This document shows positions 7,737 through 16,216 of a DNA stretch of 37,907 bases, one piece after another. The DNA is from an uncultured Prevotella sp. (lineage in GTDB: Bacteria > Bacteroidota > Bacteroidia > Bacteroidales > Bacteroidaceae), in the NCBI GenBank assembly GCA_905235905.1, contig CAJONO010000074.1, forward strand, positions 1 to 37,907, read 5' to 3'. Position 1 is the stretch's first letter, and every line of letters begins with the position of its first letter. The notes under the pieces were generated by a model. That model saw only the letters and a list, made by a program, of their open reading frames with translations. It did not search any database and was not told the DNA's origin. The translations under genes and the position numbers were made by a program.

Positions 7737-8636
7737 ATGAAAAAGATTAGAGCAGCCGTCGTTGGTTACGGCAACATTGGCAAGTATGCACTCGAGGCAC
7801 TCGAAGCCGCTCCCGACTTCGAGGTGGCCGGCATCGTGCGTCGTCAGGGAGCAGAGAACAAGCCCGCTGAGCTGGCACAGTATGAGGTGGTGAGCGACAT
7901 TTGCCAGCTGAAGAATGTCGACGTGGCCATCCTTGCCACGCCCACCCGTTCGTGCGAGGAATATGCACGGCAGATTCTGCCTTTGGGCATCAACACCGTC
8001 GACTCGTTCGACATCCACACCCTGATACGCGACTACCGCCACAACCTTGCAGAGCTGAACAAGCAGACGGGCACGGTGAGCGTCATTGCCGCCGGATGGG
8101 ATCCGGGCAGCGACTCGATCGTGCGCACACTGATGCAGAGCCTCGCCCCGAAAGGCCTCAGCTATACCAACTTCGGCCCCGGCATGTCGATGGGCCACAG
8201 CGTCTGTGTGCGCTCGAAGGCCGGCGTCAAGAACGCCCTCTCCATGACCATACCCTTGGGCGAAGGCATTCACCGCCGCATGGTCTATGTAGAGCTGGAA
8301 GACGGCGCCAAGCTCGACGAGGTGACGGCAGCCATCAAGGCCGACCCCTACTTCGCCAGCGACGAGACCCACGTGTTCCAGGTGGAGAGCGTCGACGACG
8401 TGCGCGACATGGGCCACGGCGTACACCTCGTGCGCAAGGGCGTATCGGGCAAGACGCAGAACCAGCGCTTGGAGTTCAACATGAGTATCAACAACCCCGC
8501 CCTCACAGGCCAGGTGCTGGTCAACGTGGCCCGCGCCTCCATGCGTCAGCAGCCCGGCTGCTACACGATGATCGAGATTCCCGTCATCGACATGCTGCCC
8601 GGCGACCGCGAGGAGCTTATAGCACATCTGGTTTAG
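7737..8636 (+). CDS. ddh: meso-Diaminopimelate D-dehydrogenase
   Basis: This NADP-dependent enzyme interconverts L-2-amino-6-oxopimelate (as tetrahydrodipicolinate) and meso-diaminopimelate, a one-step route to the lysine and peptidoglycan precursor. The 299-residue product begins with a Rossmann fold, AAVVGYGNIGKYALEAL. It contains the family's ATPTRS and AAGWDPGSDS segments around the substrate site, and LEFNMSINNPALTGQVLVN near the C-terminus. Length matches. It has its own promoter and is followed after 9 bp by rsmG, so those genes may be co-transcribed. Confidence 0.94.
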   Translation: MKKIRAAVVGYGNIGKYALEALEAAPDFEVAGIVRRQGAENKPAELAQYEVVSDICQLKNVDVAILATPTRSCEEYARQILPLGINTVDSFDIHTLIRDYRHNLAELNKQTGTVSVIAAGWDPGSDSIVRTLMQSLAPKGLSYTNFGPGMSMGHSVCVRSKAGVKNALSMTIPLGEGIHRRMVYVELEDGAKLDEVTAAIKADPYFASDETHVFQVESVDDVRDMGHGVHLVRKGVSGKTQNQRLEFNMSINNPALTGQVLVNVARASMRQQPGCYTMIEIPVIDMLPGDREELIAHLV

Positions 8637-8645
8637 TTTTTTTTC

Positions 8646-9266
8646 ATGGAGCTAATCAAGAAGTATTTTCCTCAACTGTCTGAAGAACAACTGAGGCAGT
8701 TGGACGAGCTCGACTACCTCTACCGTGAGTGGAACGAGAAAATCAATGTCATTTCGCGGAAGGACATTGATTCTCTCTATCTGCACCACGTGCTCCACTC
8801 CATGGCCATCGGCCTCATGGTTAGTTTCAGGCCGGGCACACGTATTCTCGACTTAGGCACAGGCGGCGGCTTTCCCGGCATACCCCTTGCCATCCTTTTT
8901 CCTGAATGCCAGTTCAAGCTCATCGACGGCACGGGCAAGAAAATACGTGTGGCCCAGGAGGTGGCCACCGCCATCGGCCTGAAGAACTGCCGCTTAGTGC
9001 AGCTGCGCGGCGAGGACGAGAAGGAGAAGTTCGACTTTGTGGTGAGCCGTGCGGTGATGCCCTTGCCCGACTTGGTGAAGATTGTGCGCAAGAACATTTC
9101 CCGCGTACAGAAGAACGCCTATCCCAATGGCATCTTCTGCCTGAAAGGCGGCGACGTGCAGGCCGAGACAGCCCCCTTCCGCCATATTGTAGAGACGCGC
9201 CACCTGAGCGAGTGGTTCCAGGAAGAGTGGTTCCGTGAAAAGCATTGCATCTACCTTCCCCTATGA
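8646..9266 (+). CDS. rsmG: 16S rRNA (guanine(527)-N7)-methyltransferase RsmG
   Basis: RsmG (GidB) uses S-adenosylmethionine to methylate N7 of G527 in 16S rRNA. The 206-residue protein shows the N-terminal YREWNEKINVISRKD segment, the SAM-binding motif ILDLGTGGGFPGIPLA at about 67-82, and the SRAV motif. All three are diagnostic. Its stop overlaps the ATG of the next gene in an ATGA arrangement (9263-9266), pointing to translational coupling. Confidence 0.96.
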   Translation: MELIKKYFPQLSEEQLRQLDELDYLYREWNEKINVISRKDIDSLYLHHVLHSMAIGLMVSFRPGTRILDLGTGGGFPGIPLAILFPECQFKLIDGTGKKIRVAQEVATAIGLKNCRLVQLRGEDEKEKFDFVVSRAVMPLPDLVKIVRKNISRVQKNAYPNGIFCLKGGDVQAETAPFRHIVETRHLSEWFQEEWFREKHCIYLPL

Positions 9267-9910
9267 TGACCATCAAGACTTTCCAGTGCAACATGCTGCA
9301 GGAGAACAGCTATGTTGTCTACGACGACAGTTGCGAGGCAGTGGTGATAGACTGCGGCGCCTACTACGACAGCGAGCGCACGGCCATCTGTAAGTTTCTG
9401 CGCAACAACCGGTTGCAGCTGCGCCATGTGCTCTGCACCCACGGCCATCTGGACCACTGCTTCGGCAACGACACGCTCTATGACGAGTTCCAGCTGAAGC
9501 CCGAGGTGCATCAGGCCGACGAGTTCCTCATGTGCGACCTGGCGCAGCAGGCCAGCAACTTCTTCGGCATGGACTACGGGCACCCCACACCGCCCATAGG
9601 CCACTTCTTCTCCGACGGCGAGAGCATCGGCTTCGGCACCCACCAGCTGAAGGTCGTCCACACGCCGGGTCACACGCCCGGCGGCTGCACGTTCTATTGT
9701 GCCGAGGAGGGCGTAGCCTTCACGGGCGACACGCTGTTCCGTATGAGCATAGGCCGCACCGACTTTGAGCGCGGTTCGTGGAGCGACATGCAGCAGAGCC
9801 TCGCCCGCCTGGCCCGCGAACTGCCACCCGAAACCGTCGTCTATCCCGGCCACGGCCCACAAACCACCATGCGCGAGGAAATAGCCATGAACCCCTATAT
9901 GAGGAACTAA
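9263..9910 (+). CDS. MBL-fold metallo-hydrolase (glyoxalase II-like)
   Basis: A 215-residue cytoplasmic metallo-beta-lactamase-fold protein. The metal-binding motif HxHxDH is at 60-65 (THGHLDHC). Further ligands are the His in HTPGHTPGGC, the Asp in TGDTLF, and the His in VVYPGHG. This set is that of small glyoxalase II/YcbL-type hydrolases that cleave thioesters such as S-lactoylglutathione or related compounds; the true substrate is unknown. ATG 9263 is chosen because it overlaps the rsmG stop (ATGA); an upstream TTG at 9245 gives a longer frame with no support. Confidence 0.88.
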   Translation: MMTIKTFQCNMLQENSYVVYDDSCEAVVIDCGAYYDSERTAICKFLRNNRLQLRHVLCTHGHLDHCFGNDTLYDEFQLKPEVHQADEFLMCDLAQQASNFFGMDYGHPTPPIGHFFSDGESIGFGTHQLKVVHTPGHTPGGCTFYCAEEGVAFTGDTLFRMSIGRTDFERGSWSDMQQSLARLARELPPETVVYPGHGPQTTMREEIAMNPYMRN

Positions 9911-9939
9911 CTTAGATGATGTAACACTTTGTCAGTCAA

Positions 9940-9947
9940 TACTTTTG
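9940..9947 (+). promoter_or_regulatory. Possible -7 box of the following secreted-protein gene
   Basis: TACTTTTG, 28 nt before the ATG at 9976. No good -33 element is evident, so this is a weak call. Confidence 0.45.
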
Positions 9948-9975
9948 AAGAAACTAAAATTGAACAATAACCTCA

Positions 9976-11649
9976 ATGAAAAAACTATTACTCTTCTTTG
10001 CACTGCTTGCTGGCGGCATAGAGGTCAGCGCACAGATAACTGAAGTACTCTCAGAGACACTGAAGAACAAGTTCACTGTAGGCGCAAACGAAGGAGATTA
10101 TTTGAAATTAGAAGAATCTCCGTCGGGTTACGACAACTGGTTTTTTGAGAACTGCTATGCCATGAGAGATAGCTATGGAGACGTATGGGTACAAGCAGGG
10201 TCAACAAAGACTAAAGGCTCAATAACAACGCCCTTTCTCAATGGATTGCCAGACAAATCACCTCTAAGCGGTAATGCCAGAGTCTCAGTTTGGGCATACA
10301 TGAGAGATGATGATAGTAGCTTGAAGTGCCAGACTATTGGAAATGGCTGGGTTTGCAGCCCAGACTATCGGGCAATAAGTAAAGAATCATGGAAACTGCT
10401 GGACTGCTTTGCCATTAGAGGCGGCAATGAGCTGACAAAGATAAAATTCTATACTGGCAACTCGGAAGGTGCCGATGCGATAAGGAGAGTTCAGCTGGCT
10501 AATATCTCCGTTCTTGACATGGGTAGGAACATTTATTACGAGACCTTTGACCGAAACACATCTACAGGTGGAAACACGGGTGGTTTTGCGCCTAAAGTGA
10601 GTTCCGATGCCGATGCAAAGTTTGATTATACCAGTAGCTCACTGTTCAACACTAAAGCTGCCGATGGCTGTGTCTATTTCTATTTGGCTGCATCTTATGC
10701 AAGCTACACCACAGCCACCATTCCTGTCTTCAATACCTCTGGCGATGCCAAGGTCAAATTGACATTCCGAATGGCTGGCGATACCGATGCTGGTAGTACC
10801 CTCCACAGATTGGAATTCAGCAGTCCTGATGCTACTGTCACACCCAGTAATTTTGAAATAGCAGCCGGAGAATGGTTTTCTAAAGAAGTTGTCATTACTA
10901 ATTTTAAATCGAACTCCTCTATTACATTTCAGGGTCGTCAGGTTTTCCTCGACGACGTGGCCATTGAGGAGCTGTCGACGGTTTCCTTGGCTCTTGCTCA
11001 GGGAGAAAATAATGGCGAGGGCTTGACGGCTGCCGTGGGCAAGGTGGCCGACGTGACGCTCACCCGCACCCTGACGCCGGGCTATTGGAACACGCTGTGC
11101 CTGCCCTTCGACTTCAGCACACGGTTTAACCTGCCCACGCAGATGGAGGGCAAGACGTTGGAGGTGAAGCGATTGGATAGGATTGAGGATGGTGTTTTCT
11201 ATTTCCGCGACGACACCGTGGTGCCTGCCGGCGAACCGTTCCTGATTCGCGTATCAGGAGCGGTCGAGAATCCCGTGTTTACGAATGTGCCCGTGCGGGT
11301 CTCTGTTCCTCAGCCCATAACATCGGATGGCTACTCGTTTGCAGGCACGTTCTCGCCGACCGCACTGAATACCAACGGCACCCACCTGTTCCTTGGCACC
11401 GACGGCGCGCTCTGCAAGCCGACAACTTCGGGCAATAGCCTCCCCGGCCTGCGGGCCTATTTCGTGGTGCCCGAAGGGGAATCGTCGGCTCGCGTCAGCC
11501 TTTCTGCCGACGAATCAATGTCGGTGGCCGATATGCTTTTCGAACAGCCGTCGGCCACTGTCTACAGTCTCAGTGGCCAGCCCGTCGACAGCCGTTGTGC
11601 CAAGAAGGGCATCTATATTCAGAATGGCAAGAAGTTTGTTGTGAAATAA
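9976..11649 (+). CDS. Large secreted protein with Prevotella-type C-terminal tail
   Basis: A 557-residue protein with a signal peptide (KKLLLFFALLAGGIEVSAQ). The middle part (about 175-330) looks like a beta-sandwich of the choice-of-anchor/MAM-like kind, with FDRNTSTGGNTGGF and a closing FLDDVAIEEL. The second half begins after that with TRTLTPGYWNTLCLPFDFS, a motif common in surface proteins of Prevotella. The end, VYSLSGQPVDS...KGIYIQNGKKFVVK, resembles the short sorting-like tail shared by many exported Prevotella proteins. The function is unknown. The DNA of the first half (to about 10940) is plainly richer in A and T than the second half, as if two segments had been joined. Confidence 0.6.
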   Translation: MKKLLLFFALLAGGIEVSAQITEVLSETLKNKFTVGANEGDYLKLEESPSGYDNWFFENCYAMRDSYGDVWVQAGSTKTKGSITTPFLNGLPDKSPLSGNARVSVWAYMRDDDSSLKCQTIGNGWVCSPDYRAISKESWKLLDCFAIRGGNELTKIKFYTGNSEGADAIRRVQLANISVLDMGRNIYYETFDRNTSTGGNTGGFAPKVSSDADAKFDYTSSSLFNTKAADGCVYFYLAASYASYTTATIPVFNTSGDAKVKLTFRMAGDTDAGSTLHRLEFSSPDATVTPSNFEIAAGEWFSKEVVITNFKSNSSITFQGRQVFLDDVAIEELSTVSLALAQGENNGEGLTAAVGKVADVTLTRTLTPGYWNTLCLPFDFSTRFNLPTQMEGKTLEVKRLDRIEDGVFYFRDDTVVPAGEPFLIRVSGAVENPVFTNVPVRVSVPQPITSDGYSFAGTFSPTALNTNGTHLFLGTDGALCKPTTSGNSLPGLRAYFVVPEGESSARVSLSADESMSVADMLFEQPSATVYSLSGQPVDSRCAKKGIYIQNGKKFVVK

Positions 11650-11664
11650 GGAGGAGAAAGTGCT

Positions 11665-12138
11665 ATGACCGAAGAGTTTATCCTGAATATCTGCGTGGCC
11701 GCCCTGCTGGGTGGTGCCATCGGCCTGGAGCGTGAGTATCGCGAGAAGGCCGCCGGCTTCCGCACCCACTTCCTCGTGGGTCTGGGCGCCGCCCTGTTCA
11801 TGATTCTTTCGGCCCACGGCTTCGACAGCATCGTGGGCACCCCCGGCATCCGTCTCGACCCCAGCCGCATTGCCTCGCAGGTGGTCACGGGCATCGGCTT
11901 CATCGGTGCCGGCACCATCATCTTCCAGAAACACGCCGTGAAGGGCCTCACCACCGCTGCCGGCCTCTGGGTCACGGCGGCCATCGGCATGGCCTGCGGT
12001 GCGGGCATGTATGTGCTGGCCGCGGTCACCACGTTCTTGGTGCTGCTGTGTTTGGAGGGCATGATTTTCGTGCATCATAACATCTTCCACCGCAAGTCGC
12101 AGGACATGGAAGAGGAGGATGAAGAGGGAGTGAGTTGA
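11665..12138 (+). CDS. MgtC/SapB family inner-membrane protein
   Basis: A 157-residue membrane protein with four to five hydrophobic segments. It carries the family hallmarks LGGAIGLEREYREKAAGFRTH near the N-terminus and GIGFIGAGTI followed by KGLTTAAGLWVTAAIGMACG. MgtC proteins help some pathogens survive low Mg2+ and macrophages by modulating ATP synthase; most chromosomal relatives like this one are of unknown role. It follows the secreted-protein gene by 15 bp. The acidic C-terminal tail (MEEEDEEGVS) is cytoplasmic by the usual topology. The downstream region holds a long palindrome. Confidence 0.88.
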   Translation: MTEEFILNICVAALLGGAIGLEREYREKAAGFRTHFLVGLGAALFMILSAHGFDSIVGTPGIRLDPSRIASQVVTGIGFIGAGTIIFQKHAVKGLTTAAGLWVTAAIGMACGAGMYVLAAVTTFLVLLCLEGMIFVHHNIFHRKSQDMEEEDEEGVS

Positions 12139-12222
12139 ATTAGGTTGAGGTTCATGCTGAATTGCGCCGTAATCTGGTATCGATTACGGCGCAATTCAGT
12201 ATTCGTTGTGAGGTAATTCAAC
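12134..12222. repeat. Long intergenic palindrome between convergent genes
   Basis: Arms 12154-12174 and 12182-12202 pair over 21 bp with a single G-T wobble around a 7-nt loop; the core reads CTGAATTGCGCCGTAATC on the left. An outer inverted repeat GTTGAATTA (12134-12142) / TAATTCAAC (12214-12222) encloses it. It lies between the ends of the MgtC-type gene and the esterase gene, so it may terminate both. There is no T-run. The first 13 bases of the core (TGCTGAATTGCGC) recur in the palindrome at 27399. Confidence 0.8.
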
Positions 12223-12249
12223 CTGCTTTGCTATGCGGCTGATTATCAG

Positions 12250-13599
12250 TTACTTGCGTTTTTCTTGCTTGGGGCTGGCAACAACAGGTTGCAAGATGGT
12301 CTGCAGGCTCTGTTCGGGCTGAATGGTTATCCTCGACTCGTCGGCAAGGCTGCGGTCGAGGCCGAACACGCGGGCGAAGAAGTCGTAGACGGCCTCGCGC
12401 TTGCTTGGGCCGAAGTCGTGGCGCTCGTCGGGCAGATGTACGTTGGCCACCTGCCCTTCTGCCCCGTAGAAGCCGTAGATGCGTTGCAGAAAGGGATACT
12501 CTATCTCGGGCACCGAGGCCGTCCAGTCGCCGCCGTCAGAGACGACGAGCAGGGGTCGCGGGGCAAAGGTGGCCGCCAGCTCTGGCTCGCAGGTGCCGCC
12601 TGCCGCCAACTGCACGGGCATGCCGCTCTCACAGGGGCAGCCGCCGTCGAAGTGGGAAGCTACATGTACTACCGGGGCGATGGCCGCTAAGCGCGGATAA
12701 TGGCCGCCCGTCTGTGTCTCGGCCAGCACCGCGAGCAGGATGGTGTGGGTGCCTCCGCCGCTGCCTCCGCACACGCCTATGCGCAGGGTGTCGATGTCCT
12801 TGCGGTGGCGCAGCATGTAGTCGAGCAGCTTCAGGCCGCAAGCCGCCTGAAACACATGGGCACGGGCCGTGGCATGCTCACCCACCTCGGCCTTCGACTG
12901 GCCGTAGCCGTAGAGGTCGAAGTCTACGCAGATGGCTCCCATGCGGGCCAGACAGCCCAGCCGTTGCTGCTCGTCGTCGCGATAGCGCGAGGGCCAGTGG
13001 CCGTCGGGGCATACGATGAGCGGATGCCTGCCCTTGGCCGTGGGACTGTAGATGGTGCCGAAGACGTGCTGGCCGGGCGTCAGCTCTAAGCAGACGTTTT
13101 GCGTGGTGTAGCCGTCGTGCTTGCTTGTCTTGGAAAGGATGGGCTTGGCGTCGTTCACACACGAGTCGAGGAAGGCATCGATGCCGAGGCGCTCCCTCAC
13201 CTCGCGCAGCAGCACCGTGCGCCGCTGCTGCCACTGCTCGCGGCTGTCGTAGAGCGTCGAGAGGTAGCCCAGCATGTCGCGGCCCTCGTCGGTGTGGCGC
13301 CGGTAGTACTCGTAGCGGCTGATGCGATAGAGCTTTCCCGAGCGCGGCCACCAGTTCCAGTCGTAGTAGCGGCAGATGTTGGTGAGCGTCTGTTCGAGCG
13401 AGTAGGGGCGTATGCGGAAGTCGGCGTAGGGCAGGGTGAGCCTCGTGGTGTCCATGTCGAAGCGGAACTTCACGCCGAAGCGCCGGGCCACGTCGGCCAT
13501 GACGTTGCTCAGCGGGCGGCGGTACTGTGTGTCGTAGGTCTGGGCCCCGGCACAGGTGGCGGCGAAGAGTGCCACCAGTAAAAGAATGTTTTTCTTCAT
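12250..13599 (-). CDS. Exported alpha/beta-hydrolase esterase with N-terminal STN-like domain
   Basis: A 449-residue protein with a signal peptide (MKKNILLLVALFAATCAGAQ). Residues about 28-95 resemble the STN/DUF4974 domain of TonB-system proteins (LSNVMADVARRFGVKFRFD ... SLEQTLTNICRYYDWNWW). Residues about 170-425 form an alpha/beta-hydrolase of the acetyl-xylan-esterase-like group: nucleophile Ser280 in GVCGGSGGG, candidate acid Asp355 or Asp358 in VSDGGDW, and His394 in DERHDFGPSKR. It probably removes acyl groups from polysaccharide or other esters in the periplasm. It is the last gene of a minus-strand operon, 3 bp after the thioesterase. The substrate cannot be read from the sequence. 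Confidence 0.75.
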   Translation of the reverse strand: MKKNILLLVALFAATCAGAQTYDTQYRRPLSNVMADVARRFGVKFRFDMDTTRLTLPYADFRIRPYSLEQTLTNICRYYDWNWWPRSGKLYRISRYEYYRRHTDEGRDMLGYLSTLYDSREQWQQRRTVLLREVRERLGIDAFLDSCVNDAKPILSKTSKHDGYTTQNVCLELTPGQHVFGTIYSPTAKGRHPLIVCPDGHWPSRYRDDEQQRLGCLARMGAICVDFDLYGYGQSKAEVGEHATARAHVFQAACGLKLLDYMLRHRKDIDTLRIGVCGGSGGGTHTILLAVLAETQTGGHYPRLAAIAPVVHVASHFDGGCPCESGMPVQLAAGGTCEPELAATFAPRPLLVVSDGGDWTASVPEIEYPFLQRIYGFYGAEGQVANVHLPDERHDFGPSKREAVYDFFARVFGLDRSLADESRITIQPEQSLQTILQPVVASPKQEKRK

Positions 13600-13602
13600 A
13601 AC

Positions 13603-14007
13603 TTATTCCGTCACGGGGATGAGCGTACCCTGCTTCCTGTATCCGCTCGACGTGAAGACGGCCACCAGCCGGCCCTCCTCGTCGGTGACGCGCACCTCGC
13701 CATAGGGCATGCGGGGGTGGTCGACCGTCTCGGTGGCCTCGGCATAGAGGTAGCCCTGGGCCACGGAACGAAGAAACGTGATGTTGCTCGTGGTCGAGAA
13801 GGTGAGCACTCGGTGGCTGTTCACGGCGGCGGCAAAGGCCAGGTCGGCCAGGGTGAAGATGGCACCTCCCTGGCACACATTCCCGCCGTTCAGATGGTTC
13901 TCGGTGATGAGCATGCGGGCACGGGCATGGCCCTCGCCCACTTCCAACAATTCGCAACCTGCCCCTACGGCAAAACGGTCGCCTTTGAAAAATTCAATGA
14001 AATTCAT
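13603..14007 (-). CDS. PaaI-type hotdog-fold thioesterase
   Basis: A 134-residue cytoplasmic hotdog-fold protein. The central helix motif NGGNVCQGGAIFTLADLAFAAA matches the HGG...TLAD signature of PaaI/4HBT thioesterases, with NGG replacing the usual HGG at the first position. Such enzymes hydrolyse acyl-CoA or acyl-ACP thioesters; the substrate here is unknown. The gene lies between a glycosyltransferase and an esterase gene in the same orientation with very short spacers. Confidence 0.85.
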   Translation of the reverse strand: MNFIEFFKGDRFAVGAGCELLEVGEGHARARMLITENHLNGGNVCQGGAIFTLADLAFAAAVNSHRVLTFSTTSNITFLRSVAQGYLYAEATETVDHPRMPYGEVRVTDEEGRLVAVFTSSGYRKQGTLIPVTE

Positions 14008-14016
14008 ATTGCTTGA

Positions 14017-14814
14017 TTAAGTAACTGTTCCTGTGTTCAGGCTTCGCACCACGAACCAGGCATGCTGCAAGAGCGTGTCGATGAGGCCGTAGTGCTTGGC
14101 CATGATGCGGAAGCGCTCCACGAGCGAGGCGCGGTGATGGCGCGTGGTGGCTCCCTGCTCGGTGTAGCAGGCCACCACCATGCCGATGTTGCGTAGCGGA
14201 AGTCCTGCCCGCTCGCCCTCGCGCATCACGCGGATGCACCAGTCAACGTCGGCCGAGTAGCGGTAGCCCGTGTCGTACTGCAGGTTCTTTGCCAGGTCGG
14301 TGCGGGCGTAGAATGCCTGATGGCACACCAGCATGCCCTGTCGGAACGAGCGCCACGAGAGCTGTTGCGGTGCCTGCAGTCGGCGTGGTCGCAGATAGCG
14401 GCCCTCGTCGTCGACAATGTCTGTCTGGCCGTAGAGCACGGCAGGCAGCTCTGCCGAGGGTGTCTCGCTCAGGCGGCAGCGGCGGGCCGTCTCTTCGAGT
14501 GTCGTGGCCGAGGGGAAGAAGTCGCCCGCGTTCATATAGACGATATAGTCGCCCGATGCCTGCGTGAGACCCTTGTTCATGGCGTAGTAGATGCCTCCGT
14601 CGGGTTCCGACTGTATGATGACCTTGTGGCCGCGCCCCGCCTCGTCGCTCTTCTGCTTGTAGTGCTCGGCCATGCGCAGTGTGCCGTCGGTCGACTGGCC
14701 GTCGATAATCAGGTGCTCCACGCCCTCGTAGGTCTGCTCGAGCACACTCTGCAGGGTGCGCTCCACCGCCTTTTCGGCGTTATACGTAATGGTGATTATG
14801 GTGAATCGTCTCAT
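14017..14814 (-). CDS. Glycosyltransferase family 2
   Basis: A 265-residue GT-A fold transferase. It starts MRRFTIITITYNAEKAVERT, followed by LIIDGQSTDGT, the typical nucleotide-sugar binding start, and YIVYMNAGDFF where GT2 enzymes coordinate the metal. Late motifs GYRYSADVDWCIRV are typical of WcaA/PgaA-like GT2 proteins in polysaccharide loci. ATG 14814 is used; a longer frame to 14961 gives an Arg/Gly-rich extension overlapping the upstream gene and is rejected. The acceptor and sugar are unknown. It sits 20 bp after the GT4 gene, so both likely act on the same glycan. Confidence 0.9.
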   Translation of the reverse strand: MRRFTIITITYNAEKAVERTLQSVLEQTYEGVEHLIIDGQSTDGTLRMAEHYKQKSDEAGRGHKVIIQSEPDGGIYYAMNKGLTQASGDYIVYMNAGDFFPSATTLEETARRCRLSETPSAELPAVLYGQTDIVDDEGRYLRPRRLQAPQQLSWRSFRQGMLVCHQAFYARTDLAKNLQYDTGYRYSADVDWCIRVMREGERAGLPLRNIGMVVACYTEQGATTRHHRASLVERFRIMAKHYGLIDTLLQHAWFVVRSLNTGTVT

Positions 14815-14834
14815 GGTTTTCTCCTCTTTGTTGT

Positions 14835-16097
14835 CTATGCCTGCCCGCCTGCAAGCGAGTTGTAAAGCTGAATGTAGCGGTGGGCCACGATGCTCTCCGA
14901 ATAGCGCCGTGCCACGCTGCGCCGCAGTTGCTGTGCCGGTATGTCGGCCAGCAGTCCCCACGCTATGCCGTCGGCAAGGCTTTCTGCTGAGAGCCGTTCG
15001 GCCAGATAGCCGCTGACTTTGTGGTCGATGATGTCGGCCTGTCCGCTGCCCTCAAACGACACTGGCACACTGCCGCAGGCCTGTGCCTCGATGAGCGTCT
15101 GTCCGAACGTCTCGTAGAGCGACGACGACACGGTGACGTTGGCTGCCGAGTAGATTAGCGACAGCTGGTGTTCATCGTCAATATAGCCCATGTGGGTGTA
15201 GGCCACGGGCAGCTGTCCGAGCAGTTCCGGCTGCCTGACGGTGCCGAAGAGCAGGAGCCTGATCTGGTCCTTGCCAAAGCGACCGCTGTCGACGAGCCTC
15301 TGCAGCGCCCCCACCAAGTAGTCGAAGCCCTTGATGGGGTCGTCGATGCGGGCGGCACCGAAGGCCACGATATAAGGCTCGGTCACGTGGAGCGTGGTGC
15401 GGGCATCGGTGCGGTCGATAATCTTGAATTGTGAGAGTGAGATGGCGTTGGGAATCACCGTGATGGGAAAGCGGCCTATGAGGGCACTCTGCCGTGACCG
15501 CTGTGCCAGCCACTCGCTCACGGCCACGAAGTGCAGGCAGCCTGGCGCGGCACTGTCCCACATGCGCTGCTTGCGCTGGAACGTGCGGCGCGAGAGGTCG
15601 TTGTTCCGTGGAAAGCGCAGCAGCCAGCAGTGGCCGCACTCGGTGGCAAAGCGCTCACAGCCGTAGGAGTGATGGCAGATGGCCGTGGCCTCCCACATGT
15701 CGTGCATGGTCCACACCACGGGCTTGCCGCTCTGCAGCACCTTGCCGATGCTGCCTAACGAGAGCATGCCCTGATTGATCCAGTGCAGGTGTACCACGTC
15801 GGCCTCCTGGAACTCCGGCAGGCGGGTAATGTCCTGCCCCGTGTTGGCTATCGACACCTTCCACAGGTTGGAGCGGCTGAGGCCGTTGCAGAGCCAGATG
15901 ACCACGCGCTCCCACACGAAGTTCCACTGGTTTTGCAGCCATCCTCCTGCCTGTGTGGTGCTGTGGGCCTTCGTCTGCTTGTGCATCACCAGCATCCTCG
16001 CGCTCACCCCGTTGTTGGTCAGGGCCTCCGCCAGGCGGCTGGCAGCTACCGCCGCCCCGCCCGTGCGTTCGCTCGTGTTTATGATGAGTACTTTCAT
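14835..16097 (-). CDS. Glycosyltransferase family 4
   Basis: A 420-residue GT-B fold transferase. The N-terminal start MKVLIINTSERTGGAAVAASRLAEAL includes the glycine-rich donor loop of retaining GT4 enzymes. VWTMHDMWEAT follows, and the C-terminal half contains SSSLYETFGQTLIEAQACGSVPVSF, the E-x7-E type nucleotide-sugar motif. It is the first gene of the operon GT4-GT2-thioesterase-esterase, driven by the promoter at 16143-16174. No flippase or polymerase gene is adjacent, so the glycan made is not identifiable. Confidence 0.9.
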   Translation of the reverse strand: MKVLIINTSERTGGAAVAASRLAEALTNNGVSARMLVMHKQTKAHSTTQAGGWLQNQWNFVWERVVIWLCNGLSRSNLWKVSIANTGQDITRLPEFQEADVVHLHWINQGMLSLGSIGKVLQSGKPVVWTMHDMWEATAICHHSYGCERFATECGHCWLLRFPRNNDLSRRTFQRKQRMWDSAAPGCLHFVAVSEWLAQRSRQSALIGRFPITVIPNAISLSQFKIIDRTDARTTLHVTEPYIVAFGAARIDDPIKGFDYLVGALQRLVDSGRFGKDQIRLLLFGTVRQPELLGQLPVAYTHMGYIDDEHQLSLIYSAANVTVSSSLYETFGQTLIEAQACGSVPVSFEGSGQADIIDHKVSGYLAERLSAESLADGIAWGLLADIPAQQLRRSVARRYSESIVAHRYIQLYNSLAGGQA

Positions 16098-16142
16098 ATC
16101 TTAATGAGTCCTATCCCTGGCTCAGGGTAGTAGGTCACGCTG

Positions 16143-16174
16143 CAAAAGTACGAATAATTGCCGACATGCCCAAG
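16143..16174 (-). promoter_or_regulatory. Promoter of the glycosyltransferase operon
   Basis: On the minus strand, CTTG (16174-16171), a 20-nt spacer and TACTTTTG (16150-16143), 45 nt before the GT4 ATG. Confidence 0.7.
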
Positions 16175-16216
16175 CGATTGCAAAAGATTAACCAATTTTT
16201 TTACGTCTGTCAAACA

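Noticed and set aside
7671-8627. Minus-strand frame of 318 codons opposite ddh
   Set aside because: It is antisense to an unambiguous ddh gene and shows no family motif.
12878-13957. Minus-strand frame of 359 codons in another phase of the esterase/thioesterase region
   Set aside because: Its Arg/His/Pro-rich product overlaps two genes with clear domains in the correct phase.
14815-14961. N-terminal extension of the GT2 protein
   Set aside because: The added residues overlap the GT4 gene and have no domain features; MRRFTIITITYN is a normal GT2 start.
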